From contig JAOLBX010000001.1 in the NCBI GenBank assembly GCA_028339355.1, positions 62,001 to 126,000 of the forward strand: a stretch of 64,000 nucleotides of DNA, read 5' to 3'. The translations under genes were made by a program, and so were the position numbers. The notes below the pieces were generated by a model. The model had not been told where the DNA came from. It saw nothing but the letters and a program-made list of their open reading frames with translations, and made no database searches. This document shows positions 45,297 through 53,533 of this stretch, one piece after another. Position 1 is the first letter of the stretch. Every line of letters starts with the position of its first letter. This DNA is from Bacteroidia bacterium. Lineage in GTDB: Bacteria > Bacteroidota > Bacteroidia > NS11-12g > UBA9320.

Positions 45297-45974
45297 TTAT
45301 TGAAAACGAGCAACTGCTACAATAGCTGCCGTCTCAGTCCTCAGTCTATATGCTCCAAGATCTAACCCCAAAAAACCTGACTCTAATGCCAATTCTACTT
45401 CCTGACTCGTAAAATCACCTTCTGGACCAATGAGTATTAGCTGCTTTATATTAGAAATATTCTCTTGTTTAGTTTTAGGCTGTTCTTCATAGCAGTGAGC
45501 AATCAACTTGTTATCTGCGTCTAAATTAACCACCTCAGCATACTCCATTTCTCGTATTTCAGGAATATAAAATCGAAGGCTCTGCTTGACTGCAGAAACT
45601 GCTTTTTTGTGTAATCTATCCATATTGGTACGAGTACGTTCGGTATTGGAGGTATTCATCAAAATAATAGACTCCACTCCTATCTCTACGAGTTTCTCTA
45701 TCATCCATTCGAGCCGGTCTCTATTCTTTGTAGGTGCTATTGCTATCGTTATATGTTCTGTTTTAGATTGAGACTCTTTACTCAGTATAGTACAATCTAC
45801 ATCTCTCTTACTCACTTTATCTACACCGCACTTGTACCTATTGCCATTACCATCTATCACATAGATAATATCGCCGGCCTTTTTGCGTAGCACCAACGCG
45901 CAGTGCACCGCTTCTTGCTCTATGAGCTTTAATCTGCCCTCAGATACTTGGCTTGTATAAAATAGATTATTCAA
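45297..45974 (-). CDS. rsmE: 16S rRNA (uracil-1498-N3)-methyltransferase
   Basis: The 225-residue SPOUT-class methyltransferase has an N-terminal PUA-like domain (NLFYTSQ, HCALVLRKKAGDIIYVIDG) and a knotted SAM site with IGPEGDFTSQEVELA and LDLGAYRLRTETAAIVAVAR. It modifies U1498 of 16S rRNA. The start is a TTG at 45974: there is an in-frame stop a few codons upstream, no ATG between, and a perfect promoter box 16 bases before. The non-ATG start for a housekeeping gene is unusual but well supported. Confidence 0.93.
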   Translation of the reverse strand: MNNLFYTSQVSEGRLKLIEQEAVHCALVLRKKAGDIIYVIDGNGNRYKCGVDKVSKRDVDCTILSKESQSKTEHITIAIAPTKNRDRLEWMIEKLVEIGVESIILMNTSNTERTRTNMDRLHKKAVSAVKQSLRFYIPEIREMEYAEVVNLDADNKLIAHCYEEQPKTKQENISNIKQLILIGPEGDFTSQEVELALESGFLGLDLGAYRLRTETAAIVAVARFQ

Positions 45975-45990
45975 AATGTGATATTCTCAT

Positions 45991-45998
45991 CAAATGTA
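45991..45998 (-). promoter_or_regulatory. -7 promoter element of rsmE
   Basis: TACATTTG on minus, a perfect consensus, lies 16 bases before the TTG start of rsmE and supports it. Confidence 0.5.
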
Positions 45999-46248
45999 AA
46001 AATAAAATGTAGGCTTCTGAGAATCAATTGAAAAATCTCTAGTTTTTCTTTAGGTAGTTTCCAAACAGAACATTAGTCATCCATCCCTTAATATTAAAGG
46101 CACAGGTTATCTTTTTGGTTTTAAGAAAAAGCAAAGGCGATAAATAACAAATAAAAAAAGAGGTTGAATTCTCATTTCAATGATAAAAATTATATTTAAT
46201 CATGATTCAAAACTATTTATAGCATCACCTTTCTTTTAGGGGAAAATG

Positions 46249-46256
46249 TAACTTTG
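46249..46256 (+). promoter_or_regulatory. -7 promoter element of the tandem PPK2 genes
   Basis: TAACTTTG, a perfect TAnnTTTG, ends 10 bases before the ATG at 46267. The rest of the 292-base gap upstream (45975-46266) holds no recognisable gene. Confidence 0.5.
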
Positions 46257-46266
46257 AACTAGTATT

Positions 46267-47142
46267 ATGAACGAGGCTAGAGAAAAAAAAACATTGAAAT
46301 TTTCGTCAGAAGATTTTAATAGTATCGCCACAAAAAAAGAACTACTCAGTTTAGCAAAAAGTAGAGATATTGATCTTTCTTTTATAAAGAAGAAAATAGG
46401 TTACGAACAGGAATTAAAAACCCTTCAAGCTGAACTGGTAAACTTGCAAAAGTGGATACAACAAAACAAACTGCGTGTCGCCGTTATTTTTGAAGGAAGG
46501 GATGCTTCCGGAAAAGGTGGCTCGATAAAGAGATTCATGGAGCATCTTAACCCAAGAAGTGCGAGAGTAGTTGCACTTCCCAGACCTACCGAAGTAGAAA
46601 AAGGTCAGTGGTATTTTCAGCGATACATCAAAGAATTACCTAACCCTGGAGAAATGGTTCTATTTGACAGAAGCTGGTACAATAGAGCTGTGGTAGAACC
46701 TGCCATGGGTTTTTGCACTGACAGTCAATATAGACACTTTATGGTACAGGTACCAGAGTTTGAACATATGCTCTATGAAGATGGTGTCATCGTGATAAAA
46801 TTTTGGTTTTCAGTGTCTAAAGAAGAACAGAAAAAACGTTTTGATTCTAGGCTAGAAAACCCACTGAAAATATGGAAGTATAGTCCTGTAGATATGAAAG
46901 GGCAAGAACTTTGGGATATTTACACCAAGTACAAAGAACAAATGTTTTCTCGAACGCATACACCTTTTTCTCCTTGGATAATTGTAAAAACTAACAATAA
47001 AAAAGTCGCAAGAACAGAGAGTATACGTCATATATTATCACTGTTTGACTATCCGGAGAAGAAAGACTCACCGATCAATTTATATCCAGATCCTGAAGTA
47101 ATCGTGAGATATTTCAGACACATTAAACAAATAGATAACTAA
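46267..47142 (+). CDS. ppk2: Polyphosphate kinase 2 family protein, first copy
   Basis: The 291-residue protein has Walker A FEGRDASGKGGS (76-86), Walker B-like LFDRSWYNRAVVEP (132-145), a lid segment (KKRFDSRLENPLKIWKYSPV) and the conserved WIIVKTNNKKVARTESIRHI at the end. Single-domain PPK2 enzymes phosphorylate nucleoside diphosphates (class I) or monophosphates using polyphosphate. Length and the single domain fit class I or III. About 45 N-terminal residues precede the core. A paralogue follows 3 bases downstream. Confidence 0.92.
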   Translation: MNEAREKKTLKFSSEDFNSIATKKELLSLAKSRDIDLSFIKKKIGYEQELKTLQAELVNLQKWIQQNKLRVAVIFEGRDASGKGGSIKRFMEHLNPRSARVVALPRPTEVEKGQWYFQRYIKELPNPGEMVLFDRSWYNRAVVEPAMGFCTDSQYRHFMVQVPEFEHMLYEDGVIVIKFWFSVSKEEQKKRFDSRLENPLKIWKYSPVDMKGQELWDIYTKYKEQMFSRTHTPFSPWIIVKTNNKKVARTESIRHILSLFDYPEKKDSPINLYPDPEVIVRYFRHIKQIDN

Positions 47143-47145
47143 CAA

Positions 47146-47922
47146 ATGAAACAATTTTCAGAAAGAGAAATAGAGCTTTTGAACTCTAAAGTTGGATTAA
47201 TGCATCTATTGAAACAAGATGATCTGAACTACAGCAAAGCATTGCGAAACACCTACTATGAAAAAAAACTCGTCAAGCTACAAACTAAACTAGTAGACCT
47301 ACAAGACTGGGTTATCAATAACAAAAAAAGAGTAATCGTGATACTCGAAGGTAGAGATGCTGCTGGAAAAGGTGGAGCAATACGTAGAATGACTGCTCAT
47401 ATTAACCCGAGACACTTCAAGGTAATTGCACTGCCCAAACCAAATGAAAACGAACAAGAACATTGGTACTTTAGGCGTTACGTTAACCTATTTCCTAATC
47501 CAGGGCAAATCGTATTCTTTGACAGAAGCTGGTACAATAGGGCAGTCGTAGAACCTGTGAACGATTTTTGTACTGAGATAGAGTACGATACTTTTATGAA
47601 TCAAGTCAATGATTTCGAGAAAATGATCACTGATTCCGGCATTTATTTGTTGAAAATATACTTTTCCATTTCTAAGTATGAACAATTAAGAAGGTTCGAG
47701 GCTATAAAAAGTGACCCACTGAAACGTTGGAAAATGACTCCTGTGGACGAAAAAGCTCAAGAATTATGGGATAACTACACAGAATATAAGAAAAAAATGT
47801 TCAAGCATACTGATACTAAAAATGTGCCTTGGAAAATATTAAAAGCTAACAGAAAAACGAGTGCTAGACTAGAGGCCATACAATACATTTTAGATAATGT
47901 TCCGTATAAAGAAGAAGAATAA
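47146..47922 (+). CDS. ppk2: Polyphosphate kinase 2 family protein, second copy
   Basis: The 258-residue paralogue of the gene before it has Walker A LEGRDAAGKGGA (68-78), FFDRSWYNRAVVEP (124-137), the lid RRFEAIKSDPLKRWKMTPV and the C-terminal WKILKANRKTSARLEAI. Both copies keep all phosphate-binding residues, so both look active. The two cores match closely in these motifs but differ in the lid and N-terminus, which may mean different nucleotide preference. The start lies 3 bases after the first copy stops, so they form one operon. Confidence 0.92.
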   Translation: MKQFSEREIELLNSKVGLMHLLKQDDLNYSKALRNTYYEKKLVKLQTKLVDLQDWVINNKKRVIVILEGRDAAGKGGAIRRMTAHINPRHFKVIALPKPNENEQEHWYFRRYVNLFPNPGQIVFFDRSWYNRAVVEPVNDFCTEIEYDTFMNQVNDFEKMITDSGIYLLKIYFSISKYEQLRRFEAIKSDPLKRWKMTPVDEKAQELWDNYTEYKKKMFKHTDTKNVPWKILKANRKTSARLEAIQYILDNVPYKEEE

Positions 47923-47932
47923 GAATAAGGTA

Positions 47933-49318
47933 TTAATCCAATGCTTTTAGTTCTGCTACTAGTTCCGACAGTACTTTCTTAGCATCTCCGAAAAGCATCT
48001 GGGTTTTATCTCTAAAGAACAGCTCATTTTCTATTCCTGCATATCCGGGTTTCATACTTCGTTTGTTTACAATACACGCTTTTGCATTTTCCACATCGAG
48101 TATTGGCATACCATAGATAGGGCTGCTCGGGTCATTTTTGGCTGCAGGATTTACAACGTCATTAGCACCTACTACAAGGACCACATCTGTTTGAGCAAAC
48201 TCTGGATTTATATCTTCCATCTCTTTTAGTTTATCATACTCCACATTACTCTCCGCCAGTAGTACATTCATATGCCCCGGCATACGACCTGCTACAGGAT
48301 GAATCGCATAGCTCACATCTACCCCTCTTTCTTCCAGGATGGTTTCTAACTCTTTGATGACATGCTGTGCCTGAGCGACAGCCAGACCATAACCTGGAAC
48401 TATTATTACCTTATTGCTATAGTTTAACTGAACAGCTAAATCACTTGGCCCTACTTCTTTTACATTTCCTTGAGGACCACTTTCACTTGAAGCAGCAGCT
48501 CCAACGCCAAACGCTCCAAAAATTACATTAAACAGCGGCCTGTTCATCGCCTTGCACATGACAAGGGTAAGGAGCGTGCCTGCACTACCTACTAATATAC
48601 CCCCAGTTAGCATTACTTGATTGCCATACAAGAAGCCTCCGAAAGCTGCAGCTAATCCTGTAAATGAATTGAGCAATGAGATTACCACTGGCATGTCTGC
48701 TCCGCCGATCGGCAGCACAAATAATATCCCGTAAACAATAGCGGCCGTAAATAGTAAATACAAATGCATTTCACTACTAGTGCCACTCCAAACTATCCAA
48801 GCTCCATACAAGAATAGTCCAAACAATATAATGGTATTCAATATGTTATACTTGGGAAGTCTGATAGCATTTTTAATAGTACCATTCAACTTGGCCCAGG
48901 CTATCATACTCCCACTGAAGGAAACAGAACCTATGACCATGCCTGCGAGAATGACAGCTATACTGGTTGGATTCGATGTATTATGGTGAAACTCGACTAG
49001 TCCTATAAGAGCCGCACACGCACCACCCATTCCGTTAAAGAGTGATACCAGCTCGGGCATCTTAGTCATTTGTACTCGCTTGGCAGTGAGCCAACCTATA
49101 ATAGTACCTATAGCTATAGCTCCAAAGATTAATCCGTAGATAATTGGACTCACCTCGCCCTTATTAAATACAATAGTTGCTATAATGGCTGCCACCATAC
49201 CCGCAGCGGCAAGCAGATTTCCATTTCTAGCAGTTTTGGCATTACTTAGCATCTTGAGACCAAGGATAAAGGTCACAGAAGCTAAAAGATAGATTATATG
49301 TATGATATCAAAATTCAT
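47933..49318 (-). CDS. pntB: NAD(P) transhydrogenase beta subunit
   Basis: The 461-residue protein has about nine membrane helices (domain II) followed by the soluble NADP-binding domain III from about 290: KVIIVPGYGLAVAQAQHVIK, YAIHPVAGRMPGHMNVLLAE, VVLVVGANDVVNPAAKNDP and GIENELFFRDKTQMLFGDAK. It couples proton influx to hydride transfer from NADH to NADP+. Its ATG overlaps the pntAb stop by one base. It is the last gene of the pnt operon and converges with ppk2 with 10 bases between. Confidence 0.96.
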   Translation of the reverse strand: MNFDIIHIIYLLASVTFILGLKMLSNAKTARNGNLLAAAGMVAAIIATIVFNKGEVSPIIYGLIFGAIAIGTIIGWLTAKRVQMTKMPELVSLFNGMGGACAALIGLVEFHHNTSNPTSIAVILAGMVIGSVSFSGSMIAWAKLNGTIKNAIRLPKYNILNTIILFGLFLYGAWIVWSGTSSEMHLYLLFTAAIVYGILFVLPIGGADMPVVISLLNSFTGLAAAFGGFLYGNQVMLTGGILVGSAGTLLTLVMCKAMNRPLFNVIFGAFGVGAAASSESGPQGNVKEVGPSDLAVQLNYSNKVIIVPGYGLAVAQAQHVIKELETILEERGVDVSYAIHPVAGRMPGHMNVLLAESNVEYDKLKEMEDINPEFAQTDVVLVVGANDVVNPAAKNDPSSPIYGMPILDVENAKACIVNKRSMKPGYAGIENELFFRDKTQMLFGDAKKVLSELVAELKALD

Positions 49319-49626
49319 TATTTCTTCTTTTTAAACATTTCCAACATTCTGTCCGTCACCACAAATCCACCCACTACATTTAGTGTACCTAAAAACACTG
49401 CAATTGTCCCGAGGGCAAGAGCTAAATAATTTTCAGGTTCAGAATTGAGCATAACAAGTATCGCACCTACTATTACTACTCCGTGTATGGCATTGGCCCC
49501 ACTCATGAGAGGAGTATGAAGTACTGCCGGCACCTTGCCTATTACTTCTACGCCTACAAATATCATGAGGATGACGATGAAGATCATCTCTTTGTTAGCT
49601 GTGAAAAACTGTATTAATTCGTTCAT
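49318..49626 (-). CDS. pntAb: NAD(P) transhydrogenase alpha subunit, membrane part (PntAb)
   Basis: The 102-residue protein has three membrane helices (IFIVILMIFVGVEVI, IHGVVIVGAILVML, LALALGTIAVFLGTLNVVGGF) and the PVLHTPLMSGANAIHG-type motif (here AVLHTPLMSGANAIHG). It supplies the domain II part of the alpha chain. In this genome the alpha subunit is split in two, as in many non-enteric bacteria, with an unrelated gene between the parts. Confidence 0.94.
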   Translation of the reverse strand: MNELIQFFTANKEMIFIVILMIFVGVEVIGKVPAVLHTPLMSGANAIHGVVIVGAILVMLNSEPENYLALALGTIAVFLGTLNVVGGFVVTDRMLEMFKKKK

Positions 49627-49642
49627 ATAAAAAGGTCTAATG

Positions 49643-50050
49643 TTAAGTTATTTTAGGTTTAATATTTTGTTTATTTAATCTTTGCCGCATAGTTTGACGT
49701 GACTTTGAGATGATTCTAGTTATTTGATCTGCCTCATCGTGTAATTTCCTAATTCTTTCTTTATCTGGATAAAACTCTCCTTCATCTAAGACCTCCAGCC
49801 AAAAGCAGGATTCATCGCCTTCCTTTGCAGTAATACTTAGCTTGGACACAAACTCTTTATCTGAACGTGCAACACTTACAGCTCTATAATTTGCAGCTAT
49901 GCTAATGGCAGAACGACCAAGTTTATTTGAGATGATTCTAGTTGATTTTTTTTTAAAGGGCATCTCATCACACAGCTTCAATGTTTCAATTGCACACTTC
50001 TTTCTTCTAATCTTGAAGTTTTTTACAAACTCATTTTCAATTTTTGCCAT
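49643..50050 (-). CDS. Four-helix-bundle protein of the 23S rRNA intervening-sequence (S23) family
   Basis: The 135-residue basic, all-helical protein matches the four-helix-bundle/S23 family: KIRRKKCAIETLKLCDEMPF, ISNKLGRSAISIAANYRAVS, ARSDKEFVSKLSITAKEGDE and SCFWLEVLDEGEF. The family was first found in insertions in 23S rRNA genes and is now known as a frequent small protein of unknown function, possibly RNA-binding. It lies between pntAa (45 bases upstream) and pntAb (16 bases downstream) on the same strand, so it is likely cotranscribed with the transhydrogenase. It has no rRNA context here. Confidence 0.85.
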   Translation of the reverse strand: MAKIENEFVKNFKIRRKKCAIETLKLCDEMPFKKKSTRIISNKLGRSAISIAANYRAVSVARSDKEFVSKLSITAKEGDESCFWLEVLDEGEFYPDKERIRKLHDEADQITRIISKSRQTMRQRLNKQNIKPKIT

Positions 50051-50095
50051 ATTAAACCGTCCTGTTTTTTCAATTAAACCTTCAACCTTCTGGAA

Positions 50096-51181
50096 CTAAA
50101 CATTTGTCACCAATGTTCCAATCGTTATTTCATCTTTCATATCCCATTTAAATTCACCTTCTTCTACCATATGAGTAAGGAATGTATCTATGTTTCTACT
50201 GAGTAATTCACTTGCATTTGTAGGTATTTGTGCAGGGAAATTAGATATCCCAACTATTTTAACTCCATTGTGAATTACCGTTTTATCTGCTTTGCTCAAA
50301 GCTGTATTACCTCCTTTAGCCACAGCCATATCTACAATTACAGATCCATTTTTCATCATACCTATCTGCTCCTCGCTGATGAGAATAGGAGACTTGGCTC
50401 CTTGTACCAACGCTGTCGTAATTACTAAATCAGCTTGAGACAATGACTTATTAACCGCTTCCTTCTGCTTTGCTAAATATTCATCTGACACTTCTTTGGC
50501 ATATCCTCCTTCCACTTTCACACCTTCTCCTTCTACACTAATAAATTTAGCACCTAGAGATTCTGTTTGCTCTTTGCACTCCATACGTACATCTGTAGCC
50601 TCTACCAATGCACCCAGTCTCTTAGCCGTCGCAATAGCTTGCAATCCCGCTACACCTACCCCAAATATCAACACCTTAGCAGGAGTTATAGTCCCAGCGG
50701 CAGTAGTTAGCATGGGGAAGATTTTCCCCAAGTTATCTGCTCCACAAATAACTGATTTGTATCCCGATAGATTCGACTGAGAACTCAGTACATCCATACT
50801 TTGAGCACGACTGATACGTGGCATAGCGTCCAGACTTAGTCCTTTAACACCCTTAGATTCTAATTCTTTTATTACGTCTTCATTCAGGCGATGAAAGAGC
50901 TGCGAAATCCATATTTGGCCAGACTTAAGTTCTGCAATATCTAAAGACGATGGCGGATTTATCTTTACCACCACGTCTGCCTTTGCTATGGCTTCTTTTG
51001 AAGAACTAGCAATGATAGCACCAGCATTGGTATAATCTTCATCGGTGAATGAAGCACTTGCTCCTGCATTCTTTTCTACAATGACCTCAAAGCCAAGGCC
51101 TTGTAATTTACTAATAGATTTAGGGACGATAGCAACTCGGGTTTCTCCACTTTCGGTTTCTTTGAGTACAGACAGTTTCAA
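50096..51181 (-). CDS. pntAa: NAD(P) transhydrogenase alpha subunit, NAD-binding part (PntAa)
   Basis: The 361-residue protein of the alanine dehydrogenase/PNT family has SVLKETESGETRVAIVPKSI at the N-terminus, KADVVVKINPP, the Rossmann fold VLIFGVGVAGLQAIATAKRLGA and the conserved TTALVQGAKSPILISEEQI. It binds NAD(H) as domain I. The start is a TTG at 51181, because an in-frame stop lies about 17 codons upstream with no ATG between. A strong hairpin terminator (51237-51264) sits about 55 bases before it, suggesting either attenuation or a separate upstream RNA. Confidence 0.94.
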   Translation of the reverse strand: MKLSVLKETESGETRVAIVPKSISKLQGLGFEVIVEKNAGASASFTDEDYTNAGAIIASSSKEAIAKADVVVKINPPSSLDIAELKSGQIWISQLFHRLNEDVIKELESKGVKGLSLDAMPRISRAQSMDVLSSQSNLSGYKSVICGADNLGKIFPMLTTAAGTITPAKVLIFGVGVAGLQAIATAKRLGALVEATDVRMECKEQTESLGAKFISVEGEGVKVEGGYAKEVSDEYLAKQKEAVNKSLSQADLVITTALVQGAKSPILISEEQIGMMKNGSVIVDMAVAKGGNTALSKADKTVIHNGVKIVGISNFPAQIPTNASELLSRNIDTFLTHMVEEGEFKWDMKDEITIGTLVTNV

Positions 51182-51236
51182 GATTTTTTGGTTTTTGATT
51201 GTGGTAAAATTAGAATAAAAAACTCAAGTATAAAAA

Positions 51237-51264
51237 AATCCCTCAGAGAAGATTCTGAGGGATT
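51237..51264 (-). terminator. Terminator-like hairpin upstream of pntAa
   Basis: AATCCCTCAG (51237-51246) and CTGAGGGATT (51255-51264) pair perfectly. On minus the hairpin is followed by TTTTTTTATAC. It comes after the dnaK terminator and before pntAa, so it ends some other transcript or acts as an attenuator. Confidence 0.7.
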
Positions 51265-51410
51265 ATGCTTTTTACTCATTAAAATGAGCATTACAATTGA
51301 TTGGCTTTTAGCCTACAACACGTAGTATCTTTCTACTTAATTAGACCCCAGAGGATTAAATGGTTGCACACAGATAGTCATGAGAGCGTCATCATAAAAA
51401 AATGAGCATA
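51265..51410 (-). ncRNA. Candidate small RNA or regulatory leader between the dnaK terminator and pntAa
   Basis: These 146 bases lie between two terminator hairpins reading the same way and hold no gene. On minus they contain small hairpins CTCAT/ATGAG (51275-51288) and GGCT/AGCC (51303-51313) directly before the strong terminator at 51237-51264. Either a small RNA with its own terminator or an attenuating leader for the pnt operon would fit. No known riboswitch class is recognised and no clear promoter box was found. Confidence 0.35.
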
Positions 51411-51439
51411 AAAAGAGCCACTCTTTGAATGGCTCTTTT
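51411..51439 (-). terminator. Terminator of dnaK
   Basis: AAAAGAGCCA (51411-51420) and TGGCTCTTTT (51430-51439) form a perfect ten-base stem. On minus it runs into TTTTT. It lies 57 bases after the dnaK stop. Confidence 0.8.
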
Positions 51440-51495
51440 CAATATCTAAAGTCACAACTAGTCACGAATGGTTAGTCACTTCTTACTTTAAAAGA

Positions 51496-53421
51496 CTACT
51501 TAACTTCTTCGAAGTCTACATCTTCTACATCTTTAGCTTCACCTGCATCGGCAGAAGCGTCAGCTCCTGCGTCTCCACCTGGAGCTTCTGCACCACCATC
51601 CGCCGCGGCGGATTGCTGTGCTGCATAGATATCTTGAGATGCTGCTTCCCACGATTTGTTAAGCGTTTCCATGTGCACATCTATACCTGCCATATCCTGA
51701 GCTTCGTGAGCTTTCTTGAGCTCCTCTTTTGCAGATTCTATTGCAGATTTCTTGTCTTCTGGAATTTTATCTCCGTATTCTTCTATTTGCTTCTCCGTAG
51801 TGAATACCAACTGATCCGCTTGGTTAAGCTTATCGATATTTTCTTTGGCTGCTTTGTCTGCATCGGCGTGAGCTTCTGCTTCTTGTCGCATTTTTTCTAT
51901 TTCAGCATCACTTAGTCCAGAACTAGCTTCTATTCTAATATTTTGCTCCTTACCTGTGCCCTTGTCTTTGGCACTTACATTCAAAATACCATTGGCATCG
52001 ATGTCAAAAGTAACTTCGATCTGTGGCACACCTCTTCGTGCTGGCGGAATAGAATCTAAATGAAATCTTCCTATGCTTCTGTTATCTTTAGCCATTGTAC
52101 GTTCTCCTTGGAGCACGTGTATCTCTACACTCGCCTGATTGTCAGACGCGGTAGAAAAAACTTGAGATTTTTTAGAAGGTATAGTTGTATTAGACTCTAT
52201 AAGTACTGTAGATACTCCTCCCATAGTCTCTATACCTAGAGAAAGTGGAGTGACATCTAATAAAAGTACATCTTTCACCTCACCTGTAAGAACACCACCT
52301 TGTATCGCTGCTCCAATAGCAACTACCTCATCTGGATTCACACCCTTACTAGGAGCTTTTTTGAAGAACTTTTCTACTTCTTCTTGTATTCTAGGGATAC
52401 GAGTACTACCACCTACTAATATAACTTCATCTATATCTGCGGCAGTATATCCAGCGTCGCTCATTGCTTTTTTCACTGGCTCCATACTACGTTTGATCAA
52501 ATCATCTGCTAGTTGCTCAAACTTAGCTCTTGTAAGCGAACGTACTAAGTGCTTAGGTCCACTATCTGTAGCAGTAACATATGGTAAGTTAATCTCAGTC
52601 TGAGTAGAGCTAGATAATTCTATCTTCGCTTTCTCAGCAGCCTCCTTAAGTCTCTGAAGAGCCATAGGGTCTTTTCTAAGATCCAGGTTCTCATCTGCTT
52701 TAAACTCTTCTGCTAACCAGTCGATGATTACTCTATCAAAATCGTCACCACCTAAGTGTGTGTCTCCGTTGGTAGATTTCACTTCAAATACGCCATCTCC
52801 CAACTCTAGAATAGAGATATCGAATGTTCCTCCACCTAAATCGTAAACTGCTATTTTTTGATCAATATCTTTTTTGTCTAGGCCATAAGCCAATGCAGCT
52901 GCAGTAGGCTCATTTACTACACGCTCAACTTTAAGACCAGCTATTTCACCTGCTTCCTTAGTAGCTTGTCTTTGACTGTCGTTAAAATATGCAGGGACTG
53001 TAATAACTGCTCTATCTACTGTAGTACCAAGATAATCTTCTGCTGTTTTCTTCATTTTCTGAAGAATGATAGCCGATATTTCTTGTGGAGTGTATTTTCT
53101 ATCACCAATAAGCACACGTGGAGTGTTGTTGTCACCTTTCACCACTTTGTATGCCATTTGACCTGCTTCCTTAGCTACTTCGTCAAAAGTAGATCCCATA
53201 AAACGCTTAATAGAGCTTATGGTGTTCTGAGGATTGGTTATTGCCTGTCTTTTCGCAGGATCACCTACTTTTCTCTCACCGTTTCCATTGTCCATAAATG
53301 CCACAATAGATGGTGTTGTTCTTCTGCCTTCACTGTTAGGTATCACTACTGGTTCGTTACCCTCCATTACTGAAACGCAAGAGTTTGTGGTTCCTAAGTC
53401 AATTCCGATTACTTTACTCAT
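51496..53421 (-). CDS. dnaK: Molecular chaperone DnaK (Hsp70)
   Basis: The 641-residue protein has [16 protein letters not shown] at the start, [47 protein letters not shown], the substrate-binding domain ([16 protein letters not shown]) and a C-terminal EEVK-like tail (DVDFEEVK). It is the ATP-dependent folding chaperone working with DnaJ and GrpE, neither of which is encoded in this window. It is a single-gene transcription unit with its own terminator. No CIRCE element was found upstream. Confidence 0.98.
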   Translation of the reverse strand: MSKVIGIDLGTTNSCVSVMEGNEPVVIPNSEGRRTTPSIVAFMDNGNGERKVGDPAKRQAITNPQNTISSIKRFMGSTFDEVAKEAGQMAYKVVKGDNNTPRVLIGDRKYTPQEISAIILQKMKKTAEDYLGTTVDRAVITVPAYFNDSQRQATKEAGEIAGLKVERVVNEPTAAALAYGLDKKDIDQKIAVYDLGGGTFDISILELGDGVFEVKSTNGDTHLGGDDFDRVIIDWLAEEFKADENLDLRKDPMALQRLKEAAEKAKIELSSSTQTEINLPYVTATDSGPKHLVRSLTRAKFEQLADDLIKRSMEPVKKAMSDAGYTAADIDEVILVGGSTRIPRIQEEVEKFFKKAPSKGVNPDEVVAIGAAIQGGVLTGEVKDVLLLDVTPLSLGIETMGGVSTVLIESNTTIPSKKSQVFSTASDNQASVEIHVLQGERTMAKDNRSIGRFHLDSIPPARRGVPQIEVTFDIDANGILNVSAKDKGTGKEQNIRIEASSGLSDAEIEKMRQEAEAHADADKAAKENIDKLNQADQLVFTTEKQIEEYGDKIPEDKKSAIESAKEELKKAHEAQDMAGIDVHMETLNKSWEAASQDIYAAQQSAAADGGAEAPGGDAGADASADAGEAKDVEDVDFEEVK

Positions 53422-53533
53422 TTGTATAAAATTCGATTATTAAATGACTTGTAGTAGACAACTACAATGCCATACGATGAAATAGATAAAGTATGTCAGT
53501 ATCAGGCCTAAGATTATGCCAAAACGACACAAA

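Noticed and set aside
49643-50050. Intervening sequence of a 23S rRNA gene
   Set aside because: The protein family fits, but the flanks are pntAa and pntAb, not rRNA.
52250-53443. Plus-strand open frames of 69-135 codons opposite dnaK
   Set aside because: Typical antisense frames of a conserved, codon-biased gene; no independent evidence.
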